Source: Datnioides undecimradiatus
Taxonomy: Eukaryota > Chordata > Actinopteri > Lobotiformes > Datnioididae
Assembly: GCA_008933995.1 (NCBI GenBank)
Contig: WARS01000046.1
Span: 11,174,526 to 11,238,525 of the forward strand
Direction of reading: 5' to 3'
Length of the DNA: 64,000 nt
The notes under the pieces were generated by a model. It did no database searches, was not told the origin of the DNA, and saw only the letters and a list, made by a program, of their open reading frames with translations. Below, one piece after another: positions 49,826 through 63,300 of this stretch. Position 1 is the stretch's first letter. Each line of letters starts with the position of its first letter. Position numbers and translations under genes: made by a program.

Positions 49826-50752
49826 ATGGCTGGCTTCTCTGTCGACGTCCTGGGATTCAGAAGCTTTCTTTCCTGCATAGGAATTGCAGGTAATCTATTT
49901 CTCATCCTCTCCATCATCCATACCAAGTTCTCCAGGGTCAAATCCTTTGAGTTGTTTCTTTTGGGACTGGCTTTGGCCAACTTGGAGGAAATTATCATCA
50001 TAAACATCTATGACAGTGTCATCCTGGAGGATCCCTTTACCGTCACAGGCACTTTGCCGTGTCGTTCATTCAAGTTCTTTACCATGTTTGGTGAAAATGC
50101 CAGCATTCTCTTCACTGTACTCATCAGCATCTTCCGCTACCAGAAACTGAGAGACGCTGACAAGAGGGTCAACCTCCCAATCTACCTGGACAGCATCAGG
50201 TCAGCCTGGATGGTGAGTGGGGTTTGCGTGATGCTCTCTGTGCTTCTGAGTGTCCCCATTTTTGGCATAAATCTTACAGGTCTATTGGGAAACACTACAA
50301 GAAACAGATCCGCCTGCCCTCCAGACTTCTTTCAGTGTAGTAAAAATGCCTGCCCCACACTCAACCGCTTTTACAAGTACCTGTTCATTGTGGTGTGCAA
50401 CCTGCTGCCTCTGATCATTGTCACAGTCACCAGCTGCCTCATCATCACAGTGCTAGTGAACCAGAGGAAGACAGTGACGCCAGTGGTGAGCGTGAGCGGG
50501 TCAAGCCAATTCGGCAGGAAGAGCAAAGGTCCGAAGCTCCAGCGAAGCACGATAGCTGTACTGGCAGCTATGGGATTGTTCCAGGTAGACTGGACTCTCT
50601 ACCTGATCTTCCAGATGACTGTCAGCCCCACTGAATTTAGTTTTTGGGCTGAAATGGAATTCTTCATCTCAATTTCCTACACATCCATCAGTCCATATGT
50701 GTACGGGATTGGGAATAATCTGTTCTCTCTCAAGAACTTCATAAAGAAGTAG
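49826..50752 (+). CDS. Intronless V1R-like (ORA-type) chemosensory GPCR, 308 aa
   Basis: A single-exon seven-transmembrane receptor with a very short extracellular N-terminus. Approximate helices: TM1 12-32 (with GN at 22-23), TM2 41-62, TM3 84-106, TM4 126-149, TM5 184-212, TM6 241-264, TM7 274-296. There is no DRY (FRYQKL instead), no CWxP in TM6 and no NPxxY in TM7 (SPYVYG instead). That pattern fits the V1R/ORA and T2R branches rather than ordinary class A receptors. Cys79 near the start of TM3 can pair with a Cys in loop 2, which also holds N-glycosylation sites at 156 (NTT) and 160 (NRS). Fish ORA receptors sit in olfactory sensory neurons and detect small molecules such as bile acids or 4-hydroxyphenylacetate (known for family members). 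Which ORA this is cannot be told here; a bitter-taste-type receptor is the main alternative. The ORF is intact, and an AATAAA at 51101 fits a short 3' UTR. Confidence 0.8.
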   Translation: MAGFSVDVLGFRSFLSCIGIAGNLFLILSIIHTKFSRVKSFELFLLGLALANLEEIIIINIYDSVILEDPFTVTGTLPCRSFKFFTMFGENASILFTVLISIFRYQKLRDADKRVNLPIYLDSIRSAWMVSGVCVMLSVLLSVPIFGINLTGLLGNTTRNRSACPPDFFQCSKNACPTLNRFYKYLFIVVCNLLPLIIVTVTSCLIITVLVNQRKTVTPVVSVSGSSQFGRKSKGPKLQRSTIAVLAAMGLFQVDWTLYLIFQMTVSPTEFSFWAEMEFFISISYTSISPYVYGIGNNLFSLKNFIKK

Positions 50753-51100
50753 TCTAAAGCTTTTCTTCAGGCCGGAATGGTTTTTGAAATTGTGCTAAAC
50801 TTTTGAGTAACAATATTCATATATGTTTTTGCTTGCAAATATTTTTTTTTGTAAGTTCATATTATAAAAAGTGACACTCTAGCATTAAACTAGGTAAGTT
50901 AGTTCAATGAAAGAAGAAGTTAGCATTTTTAGAAATGTCACCTTTCTCTGACCTTTCATAAGTAACAGATTAATAACAGATTACAGCTTTCTGTTCTATT
51001 TTCAAACTTTTATTTAAATCTAATATGAAATTCAAAAAGTGTGCATCTAATCGAAATTACTTATCAGTCCCAAACTTTTAAATAATTCATGTCTAGCAGT

Positions 51101-51106
51101 AATAAA
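51101..51106 (+). terminator. Candidate polyadenylation signal of the receptor gene
   Basis: AATAAA about 350 bases after the receptor stop codon; another AATAAA follows about 50 bases later. Confidence 0.45.
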
Positions 51107-51109
51107 AGC

Positions 51110-53430
51110 ACTGGCAGACTTTTTTTTTCTGGACATGCTCTGTTTCAGCCTGAAATAAATACTAACAAGTCTCTGCTACTCTCGGATAAATGCAAGCATT
51201 CATGCTGCTTTATTATTCAATTCAGAATGTAACAGTTGTATTTGTGTATAAACTCTTGTGTGCAGACTGTACAGACCAACATAACTTGTGTTTACAGGAG
51301 AGTAGAATTGACTGAGGAAGAAATTTTGCTTCCCACATGGTCTCATAGGTAGAATCAAACTTGCCCCAGCCTCCTCGCTTTATTTGCTGATCTTTAAATG
51401 GAATATAAATGCTGTTGTTTTCATCATGAGACACAGTGGCCCAACCACCGATGCAAGTGTAGGAGAGAATTTAAATTTTGTGGTTGAAACATGACTGAAA
51501 GGGACTCACTCACTTGTGCTTAAAGTGAAAGTTATTAGGTCACATATTAGTCACCGAGTCTGACTGTAACCAATTTAATTACATTAATTTACATCTAGAA
51601 GATCACGAATCTCTGATAATATTGAGTAAAATGTTACTTTGTTATCTATAAAAAAATAACTACAGGGACCATAGAAAGTCTGTACACTATCCTTTGTTCT
51701 TGCTGCTGATTTTACATTAGTAATGTCACAATTTGGGTAGTACACACTCATATCAAACACTTCATATTCTGGCTTCTTTATATAATTTGTGCAGATATTT
51801 AAAGCACTTTGACAACGTACAACTTAGGAAAAAGGTCATCTGCAGTATTTATAAGATGAGACCAACAACTTTAAGTTTTGTGGTGAATTGAAAGGAGGAA
51901 TGTCTATTTTTGTTCTGAAAATCCTATTATAAAAAGGTGATCTGAATTTGCTCTTTCACAAATTGAAATTTCTATCTGTTCATCATTAAAGAAAACAATA
52001 AATGTAATTAATATATCCAGCCTTTATTTTTATTGTTTTCTTCTGAAATCAGTCCTTGTTGCAGGAGATTAGAAAAATGACAGGAGATGTTTTTGTAATA
52101 TTACAGCAATTAATGCCACTGACAGACGTTATTTTGTTTAAAATAAATGTGTGTTTCTCTTAAACATGAAAAGTGTAAACTCTATGTAACAGCCTTTCAA
52201 GTTACATCCACCGCGATCAGATATAAACATATTGTCGTAAATGTGTCAAACCCCGAATAACTGCACAGGTTGCAGGATTAACCGAGCATGGGGAAGTGCT
52301 CTGCAGGAACAGGCTGCAGCATCTCGCCACGAGATCTCCACGTGGAGCACAAAAGATGGGTAGTTTCATATGGGCTTCGTTCCCACTTCCTAGTCCCGGT
52401 TAGACCCCGCCCTACAGTTGGCTTAATAACGTGTCACTGTTGACGGTGAGATAATTCAGTCGGTCTACTTGCATTATAGGTTGTATTATAAACTTACATT
52501 GGATTCTGATCTTTGAAGGGAGGTCGAGTTGTTTGTTGCTCTGTGTTTTATTTTCACCCCACAAACCATAAAACACAAACGCCTCAGATCATATTTGACT
52601 TAATCAACTGAAAATGTAATTTGGTGTTAAATCCCGTGTCTACAATCATGCGGAACAGTTATGAAGCACACTCGCCATAGTGATTTAATGGTTTATTTAT
52701 TTAAATATTTTCTGCTGGGAGCATCGAGCCATTGGCCACAGCCCAACCCCCTCCCCTTCTCCACTGATTCAGAGCTGTGGTGGAGATTAAAGCCTCTTCC
52801 TTCCACTCCGTTTGTTGTTTTACTTTATTAAAAAAGAACTCACTTCTCGGTCGCATTTAGATATTAGTGCATTTTAAGTAGACTATAAACAGCGAGCTTC
52901 ACTCTGTAGATTGCTGATTTAGATCTGTTTGGTTTATTAACTCTGTGGCCAGCAGGAGGCTTGTGTCGCCATATGTGGAATATCTCACGAGTTTAGATCT
53001 AATTTTGGGGGTTAATATAGTTTATGAAAAATGTATAGAGAGGACATTCATTAAGGCTAGACCACAAAAATTAAAGGATAAAATGCTTTGCTAAATATGT
53101 GCTGATCTGGGTTAATGATTCATAATTCATCAAGCGTTTTACCTTAAGGCTATAGGCACCATTTTGCTTAACGATACCAACCGGCCTATGTATTTTTATT
53201 TATCTTTTTCTGGAGAAAATAAACTTAAAGTTTGTGCTTCATTGGCTGTTGAAGTCCGCCTAATAAATAGGCACTGCCCGACAGTCACCGTGCTCTAGTT
53301 TCCCTTTCGAAATAAAAACTACGGAGACCAGTTTCAAAAAAGATATAAAACTATAATTAGCGGTTTATTTTTTAAGATACAAAGTAATGTTTCGCTAGGC
53401 CTAGGGCAAGTAGTCAATTTTAACTGCAAC
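51110..53430. other. Intergenic DNA between the receptor gene and mga
   Basis: AT-rich, no supportable exon. A GC-box-containing patch near 52330-52430 (ccccgccct) is the only promoter-like hint, and no exon is attached to it. Confidence 0.6.
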
Positions 53431-53740
53431 GTCTCGCCGCCATCTTATTTGAGAAACACCGCCGGTCAACATTGTTTTGCGGCGTGTATTTTGGCATTTG
53501 CAGGAAATGTAAACAGTAAATTCATTTAGACTGCGCGGCTTTATTTTGATACATTGTCACGCGGGGGTAATAATGACATATAGTGGTACAAATTAACTTT
53601 TTTTTATCAGTGGTGGGTTTGGGTCAAATTTCTAGACCACTGCCACCATGATAAAACAACTGGCGGAGGGAGCTCGCGCATTGGCCGCTGGAGCTCAACC
53701 GCCATGGCGAACGTGTTACGTCACAGCCCGAGAGCACGGA
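53430..53740 (+). promoter_or_regulatory. CpG-rich promoter region of mga
   Basis: A YY1-type site GCCGCCATCTTATT at 53436-53449, a second CCGCCATGGCG at about 53699, and a CRE-like TTACGTCA at 53716-53723 lie in CpG-rich DNA just before the presumed first exon. A short (GT)n stretch follows at 53740-53762. Confidence 0.5.
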
Positions 53741-53744
53741 TGTG

Positions 53745-54295
53745 TGTGTGTATGTGTGTGTGAGAGGGAGAGAGAAGGGCCGTGAGGAGTGTGTGTATGT
53801 GGTTCAGGGAGGGTGAGAATGTAAATGTGATCGAAAAGGTAGAAGAAGTGAAGGAAATACAAAGGGAGGAAGAGAAAGTCTCGGGTCTGTGCTCTCAGTC
53901 CAGGAACTACACATCCGAAACATTTTCGCGCAAACTTGCAGAGAGTTGTCCTTACCGGCGCGCGGACTGAGCTCGAGGTGGGAACAAGCGAAAAAAAAAA
54001 TCTCCGGGATGGTGGACTCCCGCTTCCCTCGCGCTGGCGGCCTGGGAATCACGCGCCATTGAAGGGGGGTGATATTGTGCATGCGCTTTGGCTTCACTGT
54101 GTGCACGCTCGGGTCGGTCGATGCGAGCACACTGGCGTGGCTCTCGGCCTCCATTTGCCAGTTTGTGTTTATGTTCGAGGGATTCACCGAGGCCACATCA
54201 ACGGCGACGACGACGTGCAACAGTTGGAGTTTCATCGCGAACGTTGTTATTGTGTCGCCGCCGTAGGCCACGAGGCATTCAGCCGATATTGAAAG
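53745..54295 (+). other. mga: mga noncoding first exon
   Basis: CpG-rich, ending TTGAAAG|GTGAGG (donor at 54295), and the only good + strand first-exon candidate upstream of the mga start. Several upstream ATGs open short frames (for example at 54009). The start site is not fixed; 53745 is where the transcript-like GC-rich block begins after the CRE-like site. Confidence 0.5.
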
Positions 54296-56162
54296 GTGAG
54301 GCGTTAGTGAAACCTGCAACTTTTCCAAGTTGGTGAGTGGTGGAAGCGGGCGGCCTTCCTCTCTGCGGTGTGTGAGGAAGAAAGAGCTGTTGTCAAACAA
54401 CTTAAATTCTTAGCGTGGCTTCTTCTTTCGGGGGGGGGATAGTTACACGGAGGAGAGATAGGAATTACTGTCGTAAACATGCCGGTAATAAGCCGTTAGA
54501 GGCGCCCGTCGGTACGATTAACACCTTTTAGGTTACAGCATCTGTGTGTTGATGTGACTGTGTGATTAGTAAATTGACCCGAGGAGGCCAGCGCGACAGG
54601 AAAACAAGTTGCGTTTGCAGCTTGTGCTCTGTCGTCGACGGAGGTGGTTTCATGTTTGCTGCAGAGGTAGAAACGATGAGCGAAGGGTCTTCAGCGTCTC
54701 ATTCACACTTTAAACACAGGCCTGCCCGAGCTGGTCAGCCATGTCCTCAGCTGGGTGATATCAGGCAGCCTATTGGCCAGTCACACCAAAGAGGTCTTGC
54801 AGCCCTCCGCGCGAAGGCAAAGTCCACTTGTCTCAGAGAGTGAAGACAAATTATACATTAAACTTAAAAATACTTGAACGTCACCTTTTCTTGCCAGTCC
54901 TTAATCTACTTGCTATTAGAGACATGCTGGTTTTAAGGGATATAAAGCAAAAATATGTTTTGATGGTGTATTTATTTATTTATTTTCTTAATTCCTACTA
55001 AATTTTTACCTGTTGACCCACTATTTGTGACTTATTGCTGTGGTTCAGATTTAGTTAACATTGATTTTATTTTATATTTTCTTTTTGCAAATTACGGTTT
55101 GTAACATCATCACAAGTCGTCACACTTATTTTGAGAACTGTTGAGGCTTACTAACTACTTGCATAAGTCCAGTGACAAAGCAGCTTTTTTTATATAACTT
55201 CTCATGTTAGATATAGTTTATAAATACATGTCTTAGATTTCCTTTTCACAAGTGAAACAAGTCATCACCAGCTCATCACAGGACCACATATGGCCCAGAG
55301 TTGTTAATAAATGATCATTTCTCCATTAGTTGCTAATTTATTTTTCAGTAGGGTGCAGCGGCCTATCCTAAAACTCTTCTGCAATGGTTGGACTCTTGAA
55401 TTCCTGTTAGACACAAAGACCTCTTCTATAAATCATGCAGATCAGATAGCTAAAAAATGAGTTCCCGGTGCGTAATGTTTTATGACAAATTCACACAGCA
55501 AGCAACATGCCAAGCCAAAGGTTTTAATCTCCCTGTTGTAGATGAGTCTGACATGAAAATGTATTGATGACCGTAGCTGTCTCGTTTATTCATTTGATTT
55601 TGCAGAAAATATGGTAGCACCTTTTAAATGTAGACCGTGTTTGTTAACAGCCAGTATGCCCTCGAACGCGAGCTGGTTGCATCTAACGTTACAACACCCG
55701 TGATGCTCCAAGTAGCTGAAAAGTGCTAGCACTTAACAGAACTGTGAGGTGTCCCCCTGCAAATGATTCAGTATATATTTTGAAAAGCTTGTTTCATATG
55801 TTCAAGGCTAAATGTTTCAGTAAATAGTGCTAGTCTAATTTTGCCACTTTCAACACTTTAAAAGTAGAGCTGGACATTTGTGGATTTACTGATTGCTGAA
55901 TATCTCGAATTGCTTACATTTATTGATTCATCAAGCATTACTCATTTCTTTTAAATGTTGGCCCTGCTTGGATCACCTGAAATTGCTTTAAAATCAGCAG
56001 TGTTTGGGTTGTATTTGGCTGTCATTTTTATTTTATCTCTTGTGGCTTTGTCTGTTTTTATCATTTATGTTTTGGTCATGAAATGTGTGTTATTTCTCTT
56101 AACATTGCTACACTATGTTATTAACGTCATCAGGATAATTATTTTTATATCGTTTCTGTTAG
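54296..56162 (+). other. mga first intron
   Basis: From GTGAGG at 54296 to the acceptor CTGTTAG ending at 56162. AT-rich after about 54.85 kb; no additional exon or gene was supported. Confidence 0.5.
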
Positions 56163-57346
56163 GTATCAGCTGAAGTGGGATGACCACAGCTTTTAGTGAT
56201 GCCTGCCACAGACTCTGAACTCATGTCAATGGAGGACCCCCGTGCATTGGAAGATGAGGAGAGGAGCTCCTCTGTTCCTCCTCCCACCGCCCTCTCTTTA
56301 ATTCCTCTTGTTCCGTCTGCCCAAACACCAAATTTCACTAGTGAGACTGCGATTGAGACCAAAGCTGTCTCTATGGCAAGTACTGACTGCAGCTCGGCTC
56401 TCTCTTCACCTGCTGAAGCTAGCCCAGCCAAGGCAACTGTGACATCACCTACCATTAATGGTACAGTTGAAACAAGACCAGCTACCTCACATATAGCATC
56501 TGCATCAGACTCACTAACATGCACAGATACGAGTCTCGTCAACATATCAGAATCATCGCCGTCATTGCCAGCCTTGCCGTCTACCACATTTGGCAGTCCG
56601 GACCAGGAAGCTGACTTTCCTGCTGTGCTGACCTTCAAAGGTGTCGGCGTGACTCTGGAGAATAACAGTGTGTGGAAGCAGTTCAACAGCTGTGGGACGG
56701 AGATGATTCTCACTAAACAGGGGCGCCGCATGTTCCCATATTGCAGGTATCGGCTGGCTGGCCTAGATCCCAAGCGGCAGTACAATTTGGTCCTGTCCAT
56801 AGTTCCATCGGACAACTACAGGTACCGCTGGAACTCATCCAAATGGGAGGTTCATGGACAAGCAGAGCACCAGGCTCAGGGTCTGATCCGGGCATTTTCC
56901 CACCATTACTCACCTTGTCTAGGCTCAGAGTGGATGAGTGGCCTGGTGTCCTTCTACAAACTCAAGCTGACCAATAATCCTCAAGATCAGGACGGTCATA
57001 TAATCTTACACTCCATGCACCGCTACATTCCTAGACTACATGTGATACCTCTCCCAGATGGGGACGTACCCTCACCTGACAAGCCTGTGGTAATGGGACC
57101 AGAGAGCATGACCTTTACTTTTCCACAAACTGAATTCATGGCTGTGACGACTTATCAGAACTTTCGGATCACCCAGCTGAAAATTAATCATAATCCTTTT
57201 GCAAAAGGCTTTAGGGAGGACGGGAACAACTCCCGCCTAAACAGGATCACTACGCAAATTCAAACTGTACTGAAGACAGACCCTCCCCTTCCTGATTTAA
57301 AACCTGCTGCACTCAGTGAAAACAAGGAGGAAGCTGTGGACCTCAG
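56163..57346 (+). CDS. mga: mga T-box exon
   Basis: The acceptor TTCTGTTAG|GTATC opens the exon and the ATG at 56199 begins MPATDSELMSMED. A GTG directly before it is not the start. The first 140 residues are Ser/Thr/Pro/Ala-rich and poorly conserved with human. The complete T-box follows: LENNSVWKQF, EMILTKQGRRMFPYCRY, SFYKLKLTNN, HIILHSMHRYIPRLHV, TFTFPQTEFMAVTTYQN and NPFAKGFR. All these are strongly MGA-like. It ends GACCTCAG|GTAAGT, phase 2. Confidence 0.95.
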
Positions 57347-60300
57347 GTAAGTCTTATGTATTTTAACATTTTTTGTTTCTGTCTGCAGTACATTGATAAA
57401 CTTTAATGCACAAATGAAAATTAATTAAATCCAGTCACTCCAGCTTGTCAGTGAGAGAATAATTTAACTATAAAAATATTATTGTGGTGTCTCTTTTGTT
57501 TTGCTCATAAAGATGTTACAGATGTCACGGGCAAGTATATATGAAACATAGTGCCATTTTGCAAACGCTTTTATCCAAGGCGATGTACATATAAAATAAG
57601 AAACACATTTTAATGAAATGCAGTCCAGTAGAAACTCTGACCTATTGTATAGTTGAATCAATACCTCTGTATTTAGCTAGAACTGGCCATTATAAACTTA
57701 GTAGAATATGTGACAGAGCTGTACTGGATTGCACATCAATGTTTTTGGAACTATTTACATTTTTCTCTTAAAATTTTCCCATTCACAATTCAGAAAAATA
57801 TATTTTTACTACTTTTGTCTCAATTATCTTTTGTTTTTAAATGTTAGTCTTGTTTGGCAAATGTAAATAGACTCATTGCCTTCATCCTCTTATGAGTGTG
57901 GTTATAACTGTGCTAAAGCATGCGTCCAATTCTGTGTCCATGTTTAAAAAAAACTAACATTGAAGTAACTCAAAGCCAATCACTCAAAGCCAATCACTCA
58001 AAGCCAGTCACTCAACTGGAAATAAAAAAAAACTGGAATTTGCACCACAGTTGGTGGACAGAATCACTGCAGCAAATTAAATTCTACATTCGCTGCATTG
58101 TCAATAGTAAGACATTAGGATAGATCGATAGATATTAGTAGTATAAATGTGTTAAGCAACAAGTACATAGGCATAAGATGGCCCTTCATCACTGGAATTA
58201 GCCTTAATACCATTACCATTTGCTGTGTCATCACAAAGTAATATATGTTTGTATTGAATCCCCTTTGAATCGTTTTCACTTTTTGTTCGTTTACCATCAA
58301 TACACAGCATTCATTCGTTTTCTCTTACAGCACAAAGAATGACACCATCCCTGCTTCCATCCCAAAAAAGCAAGAGCCCAGACTGGTCCTGAAGCCCATA
58401 ATGTCCACCGCTGCCAGTAAAGATGAACTGTATGTCCCCTGTATAAGAGGCACCCATGCCCTTGGTGAGCTTGTGCTTGTCCAGAAACGTCCACGACTGG
58501 AACCCAAGGAGGCAACCCAGGACGTGACTGTAACACCAAAAGCAACACCCATGACTCCCAGGTCCACAACCCCGGGATCGTCACCTGGGTACCACAAGAG
58601 GAGAAAGAGGATCAACAGGCGATGGGCAAATTCACGGGGAAGAGAGTGGAAAGCTGCAGCTACCTCCCCCACGGTGGTCCACAGCCCATCATTGACTGTC
58701 GCTATGCAACCGGAGCTGGATGATGTAGAAGGCCTGTTGTTTGTGTCATTTAGCTCAAAGGTAAAACTCTCCAAATTACTGCACAGAGTGCTTTCTGCGT
58801 TGTCTCCAAAGGCTTTGTTTTCATTTGATGTGGTGTGAAGTGTAGCCATTCCCCAAGTTATCCACATAGTGTCAGACAAATGTGTTGAATTTTCACTGAA
58901 GCCACACACATCCGAGACTACTGTAACATACCTGAGCGATGTTGGGTGCACAGCAGTAAAACCTCTTTAAATTATTTTAAGCTTGAATGATCCTCTCTTG
59001 TGTGACAGGAAGCTCTTGAGGTTCATGTCAGGGACAAGCCAGCCATTAAGTCATCATCAGCATCACCCATTTCCCCAACGACACAGATGCAGTTGAAGAA
59101 AACAGGTGAGCAGCATAAAGGGTCAGTCGGCTGACCTCCATAACAATGGCTTTAATGCAGCACTGCTTTACTGTGCTGTAATGAAAATCTAGCGTAAACC
59201 TCTTCTCCCCCCATCTTTCTGTTTTATTTAGCTTATAGTGTTGTAGAGGTCATGCACACAGTTCTTTTGAATACGTTTGTGTGGTGTTTCAGTGGAGGTG
59301 AGTCCAGAGACTGGTGAGAAGAAGATAACCCACCTGGAGGCTTGTCTGCTGCAGGACCTCCAAGTTCTCAAACACAGACAGGTCATCCATCCCGTGCTGC
59401 AGGAGGGTGAGTTCATACAAACACACATGGACTTCCCAGTGGTTCTGTAGATTTTACAAAATGATGTTGTGTAAATATTTTTTTTCTCATCAACTCCTTT
59501 CGTTCCTTCTCTAGTGGGGTTGAAGCTGAGCTCCCTGGACCCATCCAAGTCTGTTGATTTGCAGTATCTGGGGGTTCCTCTGCCAATACCTCCCCCAAAC
59601 CCACCAGAACAAGGCAACACCACACCCCCCACTGGTATGGACTGATCTTTAACAGTTTGTTCATGCTTGATTGGGGATACACTCATGTTCTGGTGCACCT
59701 TATTTAGCTCGGATTGGAAACAGAGACGTTCTGTGGTTCATGTAAAATCTGGATTCAGATTTGTTTGTTCATTTAAGAGTTATTATTGAGTTGGCACCAG
59801 CACCGGCAAAATAGCTGTTCTTTGCAAACGAAGACCCCCTGTAAAACCTGCTGTGCTACTACAGTTTCACCTGAGAGCAAACAAGCCCTCATACCATGCA
59901 TGAAACATATGCAGCACTTCATGAAGGACTGTTGCTGTGTTCAGATTCAGCCCTTACAAACAGTGCTGATCAGTCATAATTGGAACCAGTGCTGTGGGCA
60001 CACTGCCCTCTGCATATCCATCGCCGCAAAAAGGAACAGTAAGGCCCTTTATATCAGCGATAGATGTGAAATGAAGAATGGTTCAACATATTACCATATT
60101 TATATAACACAAGTTTTTAATGTCTCTCTTTCTCTCAAAGTAGAGTTATCTCTCTCTCTAAATGCAGACAGGACTTTTGCAAGGTGGCCTGAAGTCTTTG
60201 ATAGGGTGAATTACAGTTGACCGAATAATGATCACCTCTCCTGCAGGCCTCATTTGTAGTTTGTCAGTCAGGTCAGATTTAAGCCGTGTGTGATCTTGAG

Positions 60301-63300
60301 AGGCAGGGAAAACAGATGAGTCTGAAAATAGGGTTTGTAGTTTCAAAATATGGCAGAGTAATGGTTTTGTGTTCTTGTGTTTCAAATATTTGGGCCACAC
60401 ATTCCTTTTGCATTCTTCATTTAAGATGGAAATAAAGTAACATACTGTAGGTGTAAAGCAGAAAGCCCTCCACCATAAGGATGACAATCCCCTCCTGCTT
60501 TAATATTCAGTATCCACTGTGCCGTTAACGGCATGTTCTCCAGTGAAGTAGATTGACTACATTTGTCGACTGTACTCATTATGGCGTCCTCTTCCAGAGC
60601 AGTAATGACTTTGTTTCCTTGTGGTGCTGCATGTTGATTTGTGTAAATGGTGCCATACCTGTCAACTGAACCAGATCACATTATTTGAAGAGTTTTGTCA
60701 GGATACGTGATTTTTTCATTGCAAGCTGCAGTTTTACTGACTGCATGTCAATTATATAGAGTCAGTTAATTACATATTTTACAACTTAATACTGTCTTTT
60801 TACCTAAAACTCACTCCTACCTGATGGAAAAATGTGGACAAATCACACTTGATTAAGCATATTCCAACACAACCCCTACCTTTTAACAGGATCATGTGTG
60901 TATTGATTTTTCTGTTTATCTGCTTGAATAAGAAAAACATCATTTGTCAAAAAAAATTAAATTTGGTTTAAAAAAAAGCTGGAAAAGGTTGAAGGTGTCT
61001 GGTATCTTTAGACACCCTGTCACTATTTTTGACAGAATAAGTCAGTGCGACATTATTTATCTACAATAAAAATACAGCGGTAAATAAATGCAGGTACACA
61101 GAAAATGAAATGACAGGAAGTTGGTAACAGTGATTCAAAAGGAATCGCTAAGTGTCAGTAAACATAGTTTACACTTGAACAAGTTTTCTCTCCAATAAAG
61201 AGACCGTCGGGACGCATTTAATATTGGTGTACTGCGTCCTTATAACTGAAACCTAATGCCTCGTGTTTCCTTCACAGACGAGGGCTTACCCTTCATCTCC
61301 CGGACAGGAAAGACAAGCGACATCACAAAAATAAAGGGATGGAAAAACAAGTTCATAAGAAGCAAAGAAGCATCTCCTTCTAAATGTGATGGTAAGGTTA
61401 GCCTGTCTTGTTGTAGCAGCAGTGGCCCTTTTTATCATTCAGCAGGATTAGCATAGTCATTGTAATTACAGAAAGATTAACAGTACTAAAACCAGCTGAA
61501 TGTACTTGTGTGTGATTCATTAGTCCTCATTGATGAATTAAAGGCTCTTTATTCGTCCTCTTCTAAAGGATTACAGAAGAACCTAGCAGCCTTCTGCAGC
61601 AACATGTTGGATGAGTACTTGGAAAGTGAAGCCCAGTGCATCAGTGAGCGTGCAGCTGCCTTCTCCACAAACCCAGAGGGTTCAGTGGCCTATCAGCTGC
61701 CTGCTAAAAGCTCCAGCTATGTAAAGACCCTGGACAGCGTACTAAAGCATCGAAACGCTGCCTCCAGAGTCTCAGATCAGCCCAACAAACCTTGCCCTCT
61801 TTCCCACAAACCCCTCCTCTACTCTACCCTGACATCACCAGCTCCTCCTCTGGCCAGTCCTTCCACCACTGTCGAAGCAGCAGAAGCTCAGACCAATCAG
61901 CAGTCTGCAGCTTCACGTACACAGCCAGGGGCTGAGTCGTTTGGAAATGCTGCCTCAGGACCTAATAGCATTAGTTCTGTTTCGCAGAGGTAAGGCTGTG
62001 CTTGACATTTGTCTTCATTTTTAGCATGGCAACATCGTTGGAACACATTTCTCATCATTTTCAACACAATTTCCACTGTTTGTGTATTTTAATAAATTCT
62101 TTTTAGGGCTGCAAATAATGATTAATTACTTAACCTGATATTAAATGAATCAGTAAAGTGTTCAATTAGAAAATAGGGAAAATATGAATATGAGAAAATA
62201 AATTCCTGCGGTGACGTTTTCGAGCGTAATGGAACATACTCATGTTGTTGGTTAGACAAATAGACAAAAGAGGAGAAGCAGCAAATCTTCATATTAGAAA
62301 GCTCGACTCATCAAATGCATAATGCATTATAAATATCAAAGATGATAATGAATCCTTTATAAGGTAATTTCTTGGAGGAAATCAGCCATATAACACATGA
62401 GAATGTTTCTTGGCTGATTGTATGAATATACAATACATAGGGAAAAGGAAAACATCAAATACTGCTACTCAACATTTTATCAATTTGTTTTCTATGATTC
62501 TCCTCCTGTCTTTTGTTCTTGTAATGTACATTTAATGTACACGTTTCACATCTGATACCAGCAGTGACTAGTTACAAAAATGCTGGTTTTACTTGGTATG
62601 TTATTCATGTCATTGTTTTTATATGTCTCTATTTAAAATGGTTACCTTGGAGCTGAAGTCTCACTAGGCAACTTATGGACTTAATGTGCTGACTAAAGGA
62701 TGTGAACACCTTTTTTTTGTCAGGAAACTCTTTCTAGGCTTAACAGAGCTCCCAAAAACAGCATATTCTGACAATTTTCCATATAAACATGCTGCTTTGA
62801 TTTTATGATTTTTGGTGAAGAACCTGATACTAACGATTGTTTTGTAAATGAAAATGAACACCACTAATCTCTTTATCTCATCCTGTCTCTTCAGATCTTC
62901 TGCACATCAAGCAGGGGTCAGCCAGAAATCATCAGGGAGCTTTGGGCAGAGCCAAGGGATGACACACAGGATGCCAGGCCTCACTAAGTTCCAGTTAAAA
63001 CTGTTGCAGATGGAGATTGGCGCCTTTAACCAGGGTCTGAGCAGAACACAGCTGACCGCAGACAGGCTGTCAGTGGCTCTTTCTGTAATGCTGACAAAAG
63101 AGGTATGCACCAGACTGTACAGATGATTAGTGTCTTGATGTCAACGATGGACTGTATCTGTCTTTTGTGTCATCATTTGTCACATTATTTCATAGTTATC
63201 TTTAAAACTAATGCATGTTTTTATAATATAAAATGTAAATGGATTAGTTCAAGGGCTTAACAGACTGAGATTGACATGTTACATGGAGAAAAAAGCAAAC

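Noticed and set aside
53804-54400. 198-codon - strand frame over the mga first exon
   Set aside because: It is antisense to a CpG-rich 5' exon with overlapping open frames on the + strand; no family resemblance.
54562-54843. 93-codon + strand frame in mga intron 1
   Set aside because: No ATG-start context, domain or acceptor; lies past a good donor of exon 1.
59786-60220. 144-codon + strand frame in an mga intron
   Set aside because: No ATG at the start, Cys-rich but patternless, no splice sites that fit MGA's phase, and nothing like it in the human protein.
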